From NCBI GenBank assembly GCA_003963405.1, contig RXIY01000071.1:59771-123770 (forward strand): a stretch of DNA of 64,000 bases, read 5' to 3'. Below, one piece after another: positions 33,829-42,133 of the stretch (position 1 is its first letter; each line of letters opens with the position of its first letter). Below the pieces are notes generated by a model, which searched no databases, was not told the origin of the DNA, and was given only the letters and a program-made list of their open reading frames with translations. A program made the position numbers and the translations under genes. Origin of the DNA: Hyphomicrobiales bacterium (GTDB lineage Bacteria > Pseudomonadota > Alphaproteobacteria > Rhizobiales > Beijerinckiaceae).

Positions 33829-34131
33829 CTAGAAAACCCACCACGGCGCCGAAGAAATCGGATTTTGCGGCCCGGGTATAACGGCGACGCCGTGGAATCC
33901 CTTCAATCCCGGATCGCCCTTGGGCGGCCCCGGCAGAACGGATACGCCGTGAAACCCATGCACGCCAGGGTCTCCAGTCGGCGGGCCAGGCTGAACGGCC
34001 ACGCCGTGGAATCCGACTCCGGGCGGCGCAAGGACTGGCGGCCCGAGAAACGCCGGCGGCGCTGCGTTTACCGGATGCGCCATGGCGCTCGCCGCGAGCG
34101 TCACGACAGATAAAGTTACACGTCTGTTCAT
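33829..34131 (-). CDS. Secreted peptide with three 19-residue repeats
   Basis: This encodes 100 residues from ATG 34131, preceded by gggagagg; an in-frame ATG at 34152 is less likely. Residues 1-24 are a signal peptide (SVVTLAASAMAHPVNAA). After a Pro-rich linker (FLGPPVLAPPGV) come three copies of a 19-residue unit, GFHGVAVQPGPPTGDPGVH, GFHGVSVLPGPPKGDPGLK and GFHGVAVIPGPQNP, and a short tail ending SSAPWWVF. Every repeat holds one His and several Pro and Gly. No known family comes to mind. A terminator and then a JmjC oxygenase gene follow, so it may be a substrate of that enzyme or a plain surface protein. Confidence 0.75.
   Translation of the reverse strand: MNRRVTLSVVTLAASAMAHPVNAAPPAFLGPPVLAPPGVGFHGVAVQPGPPTGDPGVHGFHGVSVLPGPPKGDPGLKGFHGVAVIPGPQNPISSAPWWVF
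33844..34014 (-). repeat. Three tandem 57-bp units in the peptide gene
   Basis: The three repeats occupy about 34014-33958, 33957-33901 and 33900-33844. Each begins with the codons for GFHGV and the period is 57 bp. The units differ at several silent and coding positions, so the duplication is not recent, but the His and the PGP core are kept. Confidence 0.85.
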
Positions 34132-34274
34132 GATGCCTCTCCCTCTTGGCATGAGAGTTCAGCGAAACATGTTTTGGCGGTCGCGCCTAGTTGTACTTTC
34201 GGATACAAAGCTGACCCTTGAGCACATGCCGCTTCAAGGGCGCGCGCTCTTCGTTCGGCTCGCTGGGAGAGACG

Positions 34275-35096
34275 ATGATAACAAATCATTCGATCATGCG
34301 CCTTGTGGCGCTGGCGCTGTTGGCATGGTCCGCGCCGGCGTGCGCTGCGGGCTGTGGGCGTACAGCGGAAGGATTTCCTGCGTGGGTGCAGGAGTTCAGG
34401 CGCGCCGCGGCGGTCGCAGGGCTTTCTGAAGGAACGATAGATGCGTCGCTCGGCGATGTCGTCTACGACCGCGTCGTTATCTCCCGCGACCGGAGCCAGA
34501 AGGTCTTTCGCTTGAGCTTCGAGGCTTTCGCAGCCCGGCTGATCACGCCGAGGCGCCTCGGTCAGGGGCGCGAACTCATGCGCCGTCACGCCGCCCTGTT
34601 GCGCCAGATCGAGGCCCGTTACGGCGTCCCGCCGCCCGTGCTCGTTTCCATCTGGGGCCTCGAGACTGGCTTTGGCGCCGACAACGGCCGTTTCAAGACG
34701 ATGCAGGCCCTTGCGACGCTCGCCTACGACTGCCGGCGCGGCGCGCATTTCACGCAAGAGCTGACGGACGCGCTGCGAATTGTCGAACGCGGAGACATGA
34801 CTGCGACGCAAATGCGCGGCGACTGGGCTGGTGAAATCGGCCAGACGCAATTCATGCCCTCGTCCTATCTCAACTACGCCGTTGACTTCGACGGCGACGG
34901 CCGCCGCGATCTGGTTCATTCGACCAGCGACGCATTGGCGTCCACGGCGAACTTTCTCAAGAGCAAGGGTTGGCAAGCGGGCGCTGGCTTCGCAGAAGGC
35001 GAACCCAACTATCCCGTCTTTCTGGAATGGAACCAGGCGCGGGTCTACGCCAGAACGCTCGCCTATTTCGCCGGCAAGCTCGCCGCAGCGCAGTAA
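34275..35096 (+). CDS. Lytic murein transglycosylase (MltB family)
   Basis: This encodes 273 residues from ATG 34275, which follows gggagag; the upstream frame is not supported. A signal peptide covers about residues 1-25 (MRLVALALLAWSAPACAAG). The catalytic Glu is E130 in VSIWGLETGFGADNG. The rest of the SLT domain carries GQTQFMPSSYLNYAVDFDGDGRRDLVHST and FLKSKGWQAG, as in MltB. It cleaves peptidoglycan glycan strands non-hydrolytically in the periplasm. There is no PG-binding or lipobox extension, so it is the short soluble form. Confidence 0.9.
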   Translation: MITNHSIMRLVALALLAWSAPACAAGCGRTAEGFPAWVQEFRRAAAVAGLSEGTIDASLGDVVYDRVVISRDRSQKVFRLSFEAFAARLITPRRLGQGRELMRRHAALLRQIEARYGVPPPVLVSIWGLETGFGADNGRFKTMQALATLAYDCRRGAHFTQELTDALRIVERGDMTATQMRGDWAGEIGQTQFMPSSYLNYAVDFDGDGRRDLVHSTSDALASTANFLKSKGWQAGAGFAEGEPNYPVFLEWNQARVYARTLAYFAGKLAAAQ

Positions 35097-35116
35097 CGTC
35101 CATCAGGAGGCGCAAG

Positions 35117-36136
35117 ATGCGACAAATCTGGATCACGAAGGCGGGGCGGCCCGAAGTCCTCCAGGTGAAGGAAGCACCCGATCCCGCGCCGCAAGCGGGC
35201 GAGCTGCGCATCCGCATCGAGGCGAGCGGCGTCAATTTCGCCGATATTCTTGCGCGACTCGGCATCTATCCAGATCTGCCGGGCCTTCCCGCCGTCGTGG
35301 GCTATGAAGTGGCCGGGTCGGTCGACGCCGTCGGCCCCGGCGCCGATCCGCATTGGCTTGGACGCGATGTCTTCGCGGCCACGCGCTTTGGCGGATATTC
35401 GGACCTCGTCTGCGCGCCGGAAAGTCAGGTCTTCCTGCGCCCGGCCGGCATGTCGGCGCAGCAGGGCGCCGCGCTGCCCGTGAATTATCTCACCGCGTGG
35501 CAATTGGTCGTCGTCATGGGCGGGCTGAAGGCGGGCGAGACGATGCTGGTGCATTCGGCGGGCGGCGGCGTCGGCATCGCGGCGACTCAGATTGCCAAAC
35601 ATATCGGCGCGCGTGTGATCGGAGTCGCCTCCGCGTGGAAACACGCCGAACTCGAGAAGCTAGGCGCCGATCACCTTCTCGATGTGCACGGCGATCTCGA
35701 AGAAAGTGTTCGCGACTTGACGGGGGGACGCGGCGTCGAGCTTGTGCTCGATCCGATCGCAGGCTCCTCATTCAAGCGCAGTTTTCGAATGCTCGCCGCC
35801 ACCGGCCGCCTTGGCATGTTTGGCGTCTCCTCCTTCGCAAACGCCAAGGAGCGCGACCTCTTCAACGTGGTGAAATCTCTCTTCGGCACACCCCTGTTCC
35901 AGTTCATGCCGATGACGCTCATCAACGCGAACAAGGGCGCCTTCGGCGTCAATCTCGGGCGCATGTGGGGCGAGACGGATCGTATGCGTCTCTGGGCGGA
36001 GGACTTGCGCGCCCTTTGGGCAAAAGGCGCGATCAAGCCGCGCATCGACCGGACGTTCAGCTTCGACGAGGCGCCGCTCGCGCATCATCATCTTCAGGAC
36101 CGCAAGAACATTGGAAAGGTGCTGCTGACGCCGTAG
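35117..36136 (+). CDS. Zinc-independent quinone oxidoreductase (MDR family)
   Basis: This 339-residue protein starts at ATG 35117 right after aggaggcgcaag. It shows the MDR pattern of NADPH:quinone oxidoreductase and VAT-1-like proteins: GVNFADILARLGIYPDLP, PAVVGYEVAGSVDAVG, HSAGGGVGIAATQIAKH for the NADPH loop, LEKLGADHLLDV, and a C-terminal ERTFSFDEAPLAHHHLQDRKNIGKVLL-like end. No zinc-binding Cys residues are present. The reaction is probably reduction of quinones or enals with NADPH. It lies 20 bases after the transglycosylase gene but no functional link is evident. Confidence 0.88.
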   Translation: MRQIWITKAGRPEVLQVKEAPDPAPQAGELRIRIEASGVNFADILARLGIYPDLPGLPAVVGYEVAGSVDAVGPGADPHWLGRDVFAATRFGGYSDLVCAPESQVFLRPAGMSAQQGAALPVNYLTAWQLVVVMGGLKAGETMLVHSAGGGVGIAATQIAKHIGARVIGVASAWKHAELEKLGADHLLDVHGDLEESVRDLTGGRGVELVLDPIAGSSFKRSFRMLAATGRLGMFGVSSFANAKERDLFNVVKSLFGTPLFQFMPMTLINANKGAFGVNLGRMWGETDRMRLWAEDLRALWAKGAIKPRIDRTFSFDEAPLAHHHLQDRKNIGKVLLTP

Positions 36137-36262
36137 CGGTAGCCTGGCAATGAGAAGCGATGCCTTAATTTGTCCATGCGGTTTGGATTATTGATTGCCT
36201 CTCTGATCCATCGACAAGCAACGGAGGCGCTCGGTTTGTCGGAAGAAGTCGAAAAAACAACG

Positions 36263-36400
36263 ATGTCCAACGAGGCTGTCCAAGACCTGATCGACTCTGC
36301 GGAAATTCTGAAGCAGCTGCACGACGAGATTTTGGCTCAGATCGAGAAATTCGACGAACTCGCCGAGAAAATTTCATCCATGAAAGGGTCGGCTTCCTGA
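36263..36400 (+). CDS. Small helical protein, 45 residues (start uncertain)
   Basis: The frame from ATG 36263 gives MSNEAVQDLIDSAEILKQL and on: a short acidic amphipathic helix with heptad spacing, probably a coiled coil. An upstream ATG at 36176 would add a hydrophobic-looking N-terminus of 29 residues, but there is no ribosome binding site near it. I cannot assign a function. It stands alone before a convergent methyltransferase gene. Confidence 0.45.
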   Translation: MSNEAVQDLIDSAEILKQLHDEILAQIEKFDELAEKISSMKGSAS

Positions 36401-36410
36401 AAGCGGCCGG

Positions 36411-37145
36411 TCATCCCTTCACCGCGGAAAGAATGACGCTTTTGGGGTTCGACAAGGTCGCGCGCCAAAACTCCTCGCCGAATTCGAGAATACCTTCAGG
36501 CGTCACCTCGAAGCGTATCCATTCGATCTGAGAAAAGCCGTTGCGTGCGAGGACCATTTCATAGATTTCCCGATCCCATTGCATGCAGTCGATCGAAAAT
36601 TCAGACTCCCCGTAGAAATGCATCCTGAAGCGCGCGCCCGTCTCGTTACGCTGCAATTCTTCGATGAAGTAGCCATAAGGCAATGTGTCCTTACGGCCGT
36701 TTACGAAATCTGGATTGGGCACGACTGCGAGAAGCCGACCATTATCCGACAGATTGTCGGATACATTTGAAACCATGCCTTCGAGCGTCTCGATATCTTC
36801 CGCATAATTGAATAGAAATACAGCCGTCGCAATGTCGAAGGTTCCAAACTTCCTTTTCACCGAGGCGTCGCCCACGAAGTAACTTACGCCCAAAGGCGCG
36901 TGATCCTCCTCCCTGCGCGCGAGCTCGATCATCTGCGGCGAGAGATCCACTCCCACCACAACCGGAGCGCCAAGCCTTTTCAGAATTCTCGAATAAAAAC
37001 CCTCTCCGCAGGCGAAGTCGATCGCGCGCTTGCCGTCCAACCGGCCAATCGCTTTGATGACGGATGGCGCTTCCAGAAAGAGCGATGTCGGCGCTTGCCT
37101 CGCCCCTTGATAGGCCGCGCCAATGTCCTCGTATTGATCGTCCAT
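36411..37145 (-). CDS. Class I SAM-dependent methyltransferase
   Basis: This 244-residue protein contains a Rossmann-type methyltransferase domain: AIDFACGEGFYSRILKRLGA for the SAM loop, VVGVDLSPQMIELARREE, TFDIATAVFLFNYAEDIETL and NGRLLAVVPNPDF. The C-terminal part (GYFIEELQRNETGARFRMHFYGESEFSIDCMQWD) may bind the substrate. The substrate is unknown; sequence is closest in pattern to small-molecule methyltransferases. Transcribed alone, 15 bases after a patatin gene that is on the same strand. Confidence 0.85.
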   Translation of the reverse strand: MDDQYEDIGAAYQGARQAPTSLFLEAPSVIKAIGRLDGKRAIDFACGEGFYSRILKRLGAPVVVGVDLSPQMIELARREEDHAPLGVSYFVGDASVKRKFGTFDIATAVFLFNYAEDIETLEGMVSNVSDNLSDNGRLLAVVPNPDFVNGRKDTLPYGYFIEELQRNETGARFRMHFYGESEFSIDCMQWDREIYEMVLARNGFSQIEWIRFEVTPEGILEFGEEFWRATLSNPKSVILSAVKG

Positions 37146-37160
37146 TCGGAGCTCTTTGGT

Positions 37161-38045
37161 TCACATCGAATGTGTCGCCGGATGTCCAGCGTGCTGATGG
37201 TGGTGTGGCGCAAGCTGACGGGGCGACGCGGGTCTCGTCAAGCCGCCCTGCTCGATCCATCTGCGCGTCGACAGGGTCGCCCGCGAGATCAGGCTTTCGG
37301 CCTGCGAGAAATCATAAGGCGATACGTTGAGCGGGCAGAGCGCCGGCGCCATGCGCACTTCGATTTCTTCGGGCAATCGTTCGATGTCGCGCATCAATTG
37401 CCACGCGATGAGCAAAGTGATGGCGTGCAGCGCCCGCGCCACGGCGCCCGACGGGGGGCCCTCGAGATCGCAGGCGTAGCCGGTCGGCAAAATGAATACC
37501 CGCCGTGCGCCGAGGGCGGCCGCGAGGCTGAGCGGCGTATTGGCGGCGACCGCGCCATCCATCAATGAAACGTCGTCGATCTCGACAGGCGGAAAGACGC
37601 CGGGCACGGCGGCGCTCGCCATGATCGCTTCTACGGCGTCTCCCTGCGACAGCGGCACGGCGATGCCCTGCATGTCCGTCGCGACGAGATGAACCGGCAA
37701 AGGCGCCTCCTCGAGCCGCCGAAACGGGAGCGTTTTCTCGACGAGGCGTCTGAGCGGCGCTGGATCGACGAGATAGTCGCGTCCCTTGAGCACGGCCAGA
37801 GCCGTGGTCATGCTGAACGGAAACACATCCCTGCGGCGCAGGCCGAACCAGATGGTCGCCAGAGCCTCGACGCCTTCGGCGTGCGGATAGGCCGCGAAAT
37901 AGCTGGCGTTCAAGGCGCCCACGGAGGAGCCGACGACAAAATCCGGTGCCACGCCCGCCGCAAGCAAAGCGCGCAGCATCCCGACCTGCACACAACCGAG
38001 ACTGCCGCCGCCGGCGAGGACAAAGGCTGTCTTCCCTGCGCTCAT
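37161..38045 (-). CDS. Patatin-like phospholipase
   Basis: This encodes 294 residues. The oxyanion loop is GGGSLGCVQVG, the nucleophile is S41 in VGSSVGALNASYF and the catalytic Asp is in SLMDGAVAANTPL. ASAAVPGVFPPVEI precedes it, as in patatins. These enzymes hydrolyse acyl groups from lipids. There is no signal peptide. The C-terminus ends in a His-rich stretch (APHHHQHAGHPATHSM), which is unusual. It precedes the methyltransferase gene by 15 bases on the same strand. Confidence 0.9.
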   Translation of the reverse strand: MSAGKTAFVLAGGGSLGCVQVGMLRALLAAGVAPDFVVGSSVGALNASYFAAYPHAEGVEALATIWFGLRRRDVFPFSMTTALAVLKGRDYLVDPAPLRRLVEKTLPFRRLEEAPLPVHLVATDMQGIAVPLSQGDAVEAIMASAAVPGVFPPVEIDDVSLMDGAVAANTPLSLAAALGARRVFILPTGYACDLEGPPSGAVARALHAITLLIAWQLMRDIERLPEEIEVRMAPALCPLNVSPYDFSQAESLISRATLSTRRWIEQGGLTRPASPRQLAPHHHQHAGHPATHSM

Positions 38046-38081
38046 GATCCCGCCTCCGCTCGGCGAGAAGGTAGCGCGCGG

Positions 38082-38573
38082 CTAGATCAGGTCCATATCG
38101 GCGAGCGAGATGAAAACCAGCGAGAGCCCGAGCATGCCGATGAAGCGGAAGGCCGGCTCCTGCAAGTTGTACACGCCTGCGCGCCACATCTGGAACCATT
38201 CGCCGCCAACGGTCATGAAGCCGAAGGAATAAAGCAGGAAGCCCAGCGCGACGCCGGCGATTGCGGTCTTTTTCGTCGTATTGAAGACGCCGGCGCCCCC
38301 TGCCCGCGCCCCCCACAGCAGCCACGCGCCGTAGAGCGCGAGCGCGCCGGACGCAAACTCGACGACGATGATGAAGACATAGAAAAGATGGTGCAGCGCC
38401 GGGCTGGCGATGGCGCGCCATTTGAATGGACTTGGCGGGACCATGTCCATCGAAAGAATATGCTGCACGACGTCGAAATTCGTCCCGTAATCGAGAATGT
38501 TGTCGAGCGCGACGATGAGCATCAACACGCCCATCGCCGCGGCGACCGCCATCTTTGCAATTCGCACGACCAC
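38082..38573 (-). CDS. DUF2165 membrane protein
   Basis: This 163-residue protein has four predicted membrane helices, with LDNILDYGTNFDVVQHILSMD and MGLFL-like helices between polar loops, then TTVGGEWFQMWRAGVYNLQEPAFRF. The pattern NxxDYxxNxxFVxHVLsMD is the DUF2165 signature. Function is unknown. The start is GTG 38573 after a ggctccctct-like stretch; ATG 38552 is an alternative. Transcribed the same way as the patatin gene, 36 bases before it. Confidence 0.8.
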   Translation of the reverse strand: MVVRIAKMAVAAAMGVLMLIVALDNILDYGTNFDVVQHILSMDMVPPSPFKWRAIASPALHHLFYVFIIVVEFASGALALYGAWLLWGARAGGAGVFNTTKKTAIAGVALGFLLYSFGFMTVGGEWFQMWRAGVYNLQEPAFRFIGMLGLSLVFISLADMDLI

Positions 38574-38906
38574 GATGCGGCTCCCTCTTTCTGCAATGCC
38601 CGAAGCCTAGCGCGAATGCGCGCGAATGAGAATGCGGAGCGCGATTCGATACGCCCTGCGACCGCCTCATATGAAAACAGGAGGCGGAATTGGAATGCAG
38701 ACGGCGCCCCGCGGCCACATCATCCACTCCCGCACGGCCCTCGGACCGTCCGCAAGATTGCGCTTGGGAGCCAAGGGTTTGCGCTACGGCTACCGACGTC
38801 TGGCCGAGGCGTCGGAGCCACAATAGCCACGCTTATGCCTGGGCGCCTATCGACAAGTTCGAGCCACAGTGGGAAAGAACGTGCGGACGGCCGGAAGGAG
38901 CGCTGA
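38574..38906. other. 333-bp gap between divergent genes, no gene
   Basis: This gap separates the DUF2165 gene (leftward) and the GST gene (rightward), so it should hold both promoters. I see a possible weak promoter for the GST gene but no clear hexamer pair. Open frames in it have no start signals. Confidence 0.4.
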
Positions 38907-39611
38907 ATGATCGACCTGTATTACTGGCCCACGCCCAACGGCCATAAAATCACGATCCTTCTGGAAGAGACGGGCCTCGCCTACCGGATCAGACCCGTCG
39001 ACATCGGCAAGGGCGATCAGTTCAAGCCTGAGTTTCTCGCGATTTCGCCGAACAACCGCATGCCCGCGATCGTCGACCACGCGCCCGCCGACGGCGGGGC
39101 CGAAGTCGCAATCTTCGAATCCGGGGCCATACTGCTCTATCTCGCCGAGAAAACCGGCCGGCTGCTTCCGCAGGACCTGCGCGGGCGCATGCGCGCGCTG
39201 CAATGGCTGTTCTGGCAGGTCGGCGGCCTCGGGCCCATGGCCGGGCAGAATCACCATTTCGCCAAATACGCTCCGGCCCGCATCCCCTACGCCATCGAAC
39301 GCTACCGCAACGAGACCGCCCGCCTCTATGGCGTGCTCGATCGGGCGCTGGCGCAATCGCCCTATGTCGCGGGCGACTATTCCATCGCCGACATCGCCTG
39401 CTACCCCTGGATCGTCCCGCATGAGGACCAGGGACAGGACCTCGACGATTTCCCGCGCCTCAAGCGCTGGTTCGAATCGATCAGGGCGCGGCCCGCTGTC
39501 GCCCGCGCCTATGCCGCCGGCGCGCCCTACGAGCGACGCCGCATGGATTTCACGGCGCTGGAGCGGGAGATTCTCTTCGGCCAGACGGCCGCGCGCCCGG
39601 ACGAAAAATAG
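38907..39611 (+). CDS. Glutathione S-transferase, YghU/YfcG (Nu-class) type
   Basis: This 234-residue protein starts at ATG 38907, after ggaaggagcgctga. The thioredoxin-like half opens with IDLYYWPTPNGHKITILLEETGL and has FKPEFLAISPNNRMPAIVD; ESGAILLYLAEK is the glutathione gamma-glutamyl site. The helical half ends GDYSIADIACYPWIV and RPAVARAYA. The PNGHK motif fits the Nu-class enzymes with disulfide-bond reductase activity. It is followed 45 bases later by pyrE but the two are unrelated in function. Confidence 0.88.
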   Translation: MIDLYYWPTPNGHKITILLEETGLAYRIRPVDIGKGDQFKPEFLAISPNNRMPAIVDHAPADGGAEVAIFESGAILLYLAEKTGRLLPQDLRGRMRALQWLFWQVGGLGPMAGQNHHFAKYAPARIPYAIERYRNETARLYGVLDRALAQSPYVAGDYSIADIACYPWIVPHEDQGQDLDDFPRLKRWFESIRARPAVARAYAAGAPYERRRMDFTALEREILFGQTAARPDEK

Positions 39612-39655
39612 GTTATGGCTGCTCGACGCAACCAACAGGGAGCCTTGCCTCTTTC

Positions 39656-40339
39656 ATGTCCAACGACCGTCAATTCGCCGCGCAAGAGACCGCCAAGGCG
39701 CTGATCGAAGTGCAGGCGGTGCTCGTCAATACGCAGAAGCCCTTCATCACGACGGCGGGCTGGGCGTCGCCGGTCTATATCGACATGCGCAAGATCATCA
39801 GCTACCCGCGCCTGCGCCGGCGGCTTGTGGACTTCGCGACCCGCGCCATCGAGCGCGACATCGGCTATGAGTCGCTCGATGTAGTGGCCGGCGGCGAGAC
39901 GGCCGGCATCCCCTTCGCGGCCTGGATCTCGGACAGCCTGATGCTGCCGATGCAATATGTGCGCAAGAAGCCCAAGGGCTTCGGCCGCAATGCGCGCATC
40001 GAAGGCGATCTGCACGAGAACGGCCGCGCCCTGCTTGTCGAAGACCTCGCCACCGACGGGGGCTCCAAGAAGGATTTCGTGCAGGCGCTGCGCGACTCGG
40101 GCCAACGCTGCGACAACGTCTTCGTTTTCTTCTTCTACGACATTTTCGCCGGCGCACGCGAAGACCTCGGCAAGCTTGGCATCAACATGCACTACCTCGC
40201 CACCTGGCGCGACGTGCTCGCGGTCGCGCGCGCGCATCGCTATTTTCCCGAGGATGCGCTGAATGAGGTCGAGTCCTTCATCGCCGACCCGATCGCCTGG
40301 TCGGCGGCGCATGGCGGGGCGGACAAGCCCAAGGGGTAA
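39656..40339 (+). CDS. pyrE: Orotate phosphoribosyltransferase
   Basis: PyrE makes orotidine monophosphate from orotate and PRPP in pyrimidine synthesis. This 227-residue protein contains GWASPVYIDMRKIISYPRLRRRL, DVVAGGETAGIPFAAWIS, the catalytic-loop region YVRKKPKGFGRNARIEG and the PRPP-binding signature ALLVEDLATDGGSKKDF. It is the longer alphaproteobacterial form. A hairpin 30 bases after its stop probably ends the transcript. Confidence 0.94.
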   Translation: MSNDRQFAAQETAKALIEVQAVLVNTQKPFITTAGWASPVYIDMRKIISYPRLRRRLVDFATRAIERDIGYESLDVVAGGETAGIPFAAWISDSLMLPMQYVRKKPKGFGRNARIEGDLHENGRALLVEDLATDGGSKKDFVQALRDSGQRCDNVFVFFFYDIFAGAREDLGKLGINMHYLATWRDVLAVARAHRYFPEDALNEVESFIADPIAWSAAHGGADKPKG

Positions 40340-40367
40340 AGGAGCCGCCGTCTCGACCAAGCGAACG

Positions 40368-40397
40368 CGCCCCTCCCGGCTGGCCGAGGGAGGGGCG
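40368..40397. terminator. GC hairpin between convergent genes
   Basis: CGCCCCTCCC (40368-40377) and GGGAGGGGCG (40388-40397) form a perfect 10-bp stem with a 10-base loop that itself can pair (ggctggcc). It lies between pyrE and a convergent small secreted protein gene. There is no T run, so it resembles the hairpin at 7021 and may be a family of GC-rich 3' structures in this genome. Confidence 0.55.
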
Positions 40398-40416
40398 ATG
40401 AGCGCCCCGCATTCGC

Positions 40417-40704
40417 TCAGTAGCAGCTGATGAACTCACGATAGACCCAGCCGAGCGTCCTGCCGGCCGGCGTCATGACGAGCGCCCACGGTTTTCCCTC
40501 GTTGTCCTCTCCTACCCGGCGGACAACGACGATTCGGCCGTTCGGAATTGTGCCGATGATATTCTTCTGCTGATCGCGGATATTGAGCGGCGTGCCCGTT
40601 GGATCGGTGACCATGCAGCGGTCCGCCGCGCCTGCGGGACTGGCGAAAGCTGCGCCCAGGCCCAGCGCCCCGATGAAAAGACCCTTAGTTAAATTCCCTG
40701 ACAT
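40417..40704 (-). CDS. Secreted SH3-like domain protein
   Basis: This encodes 95 residues from ATG 40704, which follows gcggagg. A signal peptide (IGALGLGAAFASPAGAA) precedes an SH3b-like domain: CMVTDPTGTPLNIRDQQKNIIGTIPNGRIVVVRR is typical, with the final WVYREFISCY. Two Cys may pair. SH3b domains often bind peptidoglycan. It is divergent from the VanX-like gene with 82 bases between starts. Confidence 0.8.
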   Translation of the reverse strand: MSGNLTKGLFIGALGLGAAFASPAGAADRCMVTDPTGTPLNIRDQQKNIIGTIPNGRIVVVRRVGEDNEGKPWALVMTPAGRTLGWVYREFISCY

Positions 40705-40786
40705 TGGAACCTCCGCAAAATGCGGCATCAGATATACTTCTCGCTCCTTCTCTCCCGATTTGCGCCCGCGCACATGGATTTTCGAA

Positions 40787-41431
40787 ATGAACAGAAAAGC
40801 CTTCCTCGCCGGCTCGCTTCTCTTCGCCGCCGCCGCCGCGCACGCCGAGCCGCCGCCGGGTTTCTCGCGCCTTGCCGACGTCGCACCCGATATCAGTCAA
40901 GACATGCGCTATGCGGGCCGCAACAATTTCACCGGCCACCCTGTCCCCGGCTATGACGCGCCGCAATGCTGGTTGCGGACGGAAGCGGCCAAGGCGCTCG
41001 CCGCTGCGCAGGCCGAGGCGAAGACCAAGGGCTTCTCGCTCGTGGTTTATGATTGCTACCGCCCCAGGCGCGCCGTCTCGGCCTTTGTGGACTGGTCGCG
41101 AAGCGCCGATCAAACCACCAAGCCCAACTATTATCCGCGCCTCGACAAGAGCCAGCTCTTCCCGCAGGGCTATATTGCGGCGCAATCCACCCACTCTACC
41201 GGCCTTGCGGTCGATCTGGGCGTCGCCGGGTGGAATTTCGGCACGCCATTCGATTTTTTCGATCCGCGCTCGTGGACGAAATCGAGGACGACCGGCGACG
41301 CCCGCGCGCATCGTGACGTGCTCGTCGCGCTCATGCGGCGCCATGGGTTTGAAAATTACCCGCGCGAATGGTGGCATTATACATTCAAGGGCGCCGAGAA
41401 CGCCGAAAGTTACGACGCGCCGGTCAACTGA
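40787..41431 (+). CDS. D-alanyl-D-alanine dipeptidase (VanX-like, M15D)
   Basis: This encodes 214 residues from ATG 40787. Residues 1-20 form a signal peptide (LAGSLLFAAAAAHAE). The zinc ligands of the M15 family are present: STHSTGLAVDLG (SxHxxGxAxD) and EWWHYTF. The N-terminal pattern ISQDMRYAGRNNFTGHPVPGY also matches VanX/DdpX. These enzymes hydrolyse D-Ala-D-Ala in the cell wall cycle or for nutrition; the secreted form is common in alphaproteobacteria and does not indicate vancomycin resistance. Confidence 0.9.
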   Translation: MNRKAFLAGSLLFAAAAAHAEPPPGFSRLADVAPDISQDMRYAGRNNFTGHPVPGYDAPQCWLRTEAAKALAAAQAEAKTKGFSLVVYDCYRPRRAVSAFVDWSRSADQTTKPNYYPRLDKSQLFPQGYIAAQSTHSTGLAVDLGVAGWNFGTPFDFFDPRSWTKSRTTGDARAHRDVLVALMRRHGFENYPREWWHYTFKGAENAESYDAPVN

Positions 41432-41499
41432 ATCGGGACCGGGACGAAGGACGCGCCAGCTCGCCTGCGATGGCGACGACCGGTCCCGCGGCTTTGCTG

Positions 41500-41910
41500 C
41501 TACCGTCGAGACGGTAAAATGTGGGCCCGCACCCATGCCGCGAGCGCCTCCTCGTCGATCTCCCGATGAGCGAACTGCGCGAGGACGAGGAAGCATTCTT
41601 CGTCGCTGGCCGCAAGAGCGTAACCATTGTCAGCAAGAAACAGCTCGAGCGCGACGAGCGCCACACGTTTCTTGCCTTGCACGAAGGGATGGCTGCGGAT
41701 AAAGCCGCCGGCGCAGGCGGCCGCAAGGCGCGCCGCGTCACAGCCGGGATTAGCGCGCGCAACATCCAGCGGTCGCCGCAGCGCGGCCGTCAGGGCGTCC
41801 TCGCTGATCAATCCCACGGCGCCGCCGTGCGCGGCCAGCGCTTCCTCGTGAATGGCGAGCGCAATTGCACGATCGAGGAAGCGCCAGCCTCCCGCTGCGT
41901 CGGTCTTCAT
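41500..41910 (-). CDS. doc: Doc-type (Fic fold) toxin
   Basis: This encodes 136 residues from ATG 41910. It has the short Fic fold of Doc toxins with AIALAIHEEALAAHGGAVGL and the active-site loop HPFVQGKKRVAL. In Doc the consensus is HxFx(D/N)(A/G)NKR; here the Asn is replaced by Lys. Doc phosphorylates elongation factor Tu on a Thr and blocks translation. The cognate AbrB-like antitoxin gene lies upstream on the same strand, but a lipoprotein gene separates them, and the Asn change makes activity uncertain. Confidence 0.8.
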   Translation of the reverse strand: MKTDAAGGWRFLDRAIALAIHEEALAAHGGAVGLISEDALTAALRRPLDVARANPGCDAARLAAACAGGFIRSHPFVQGKKRVALVALELFLADNGYALAASDEECFLVLAQFAHREIDEEALAAWVRAHILPSRR

Positions 41911-41950
41911 GGCTGAACCGGGCAAGCGGCCATAGAGCTTCCCGTCGCCG

Positions 41951-42079
41951 TCACTGCCTGGGCGTAAACCCGGCGGCGGCGCCGCGAAGCTGGATGGTTC
42001 CGGCGCTTGGCCCCGCGTCCGAACTACTGGCGCAAGCGGCTAAGGCGAGGGCGAGAAGGAGACAGGCGAGCCTTGCCAT
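41951..42079 (-). CDS. 42-residue lipoprotein
   Basis: This very short gene starts at ATG 42079, six bases after a perfect aggagg. The product is MARLACLLLALALAACASSS followed by a short Gly/Ala/Ser tail ending TPRQ. LALAAC is a clean lipobox, so the mature lipoprotein would have only 27 residues, like entericidin-type proteins. It lies between the AbrB-like antitoxin gene and the Doc-like toxin gene on the same strand, with 40 bases to the toxin start. Confidence 0.7.
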   Translation of the reverse strand: MARLACLLLALALAACASSSDAGPSAGTIQLRGAAAGFTPRQ

Positions 42080-42133
42080 TTCATACCTCCTATTTGCGTG
42101 CGGCGCACCCGCGCGTCGCGCCGCCGAAAACCA

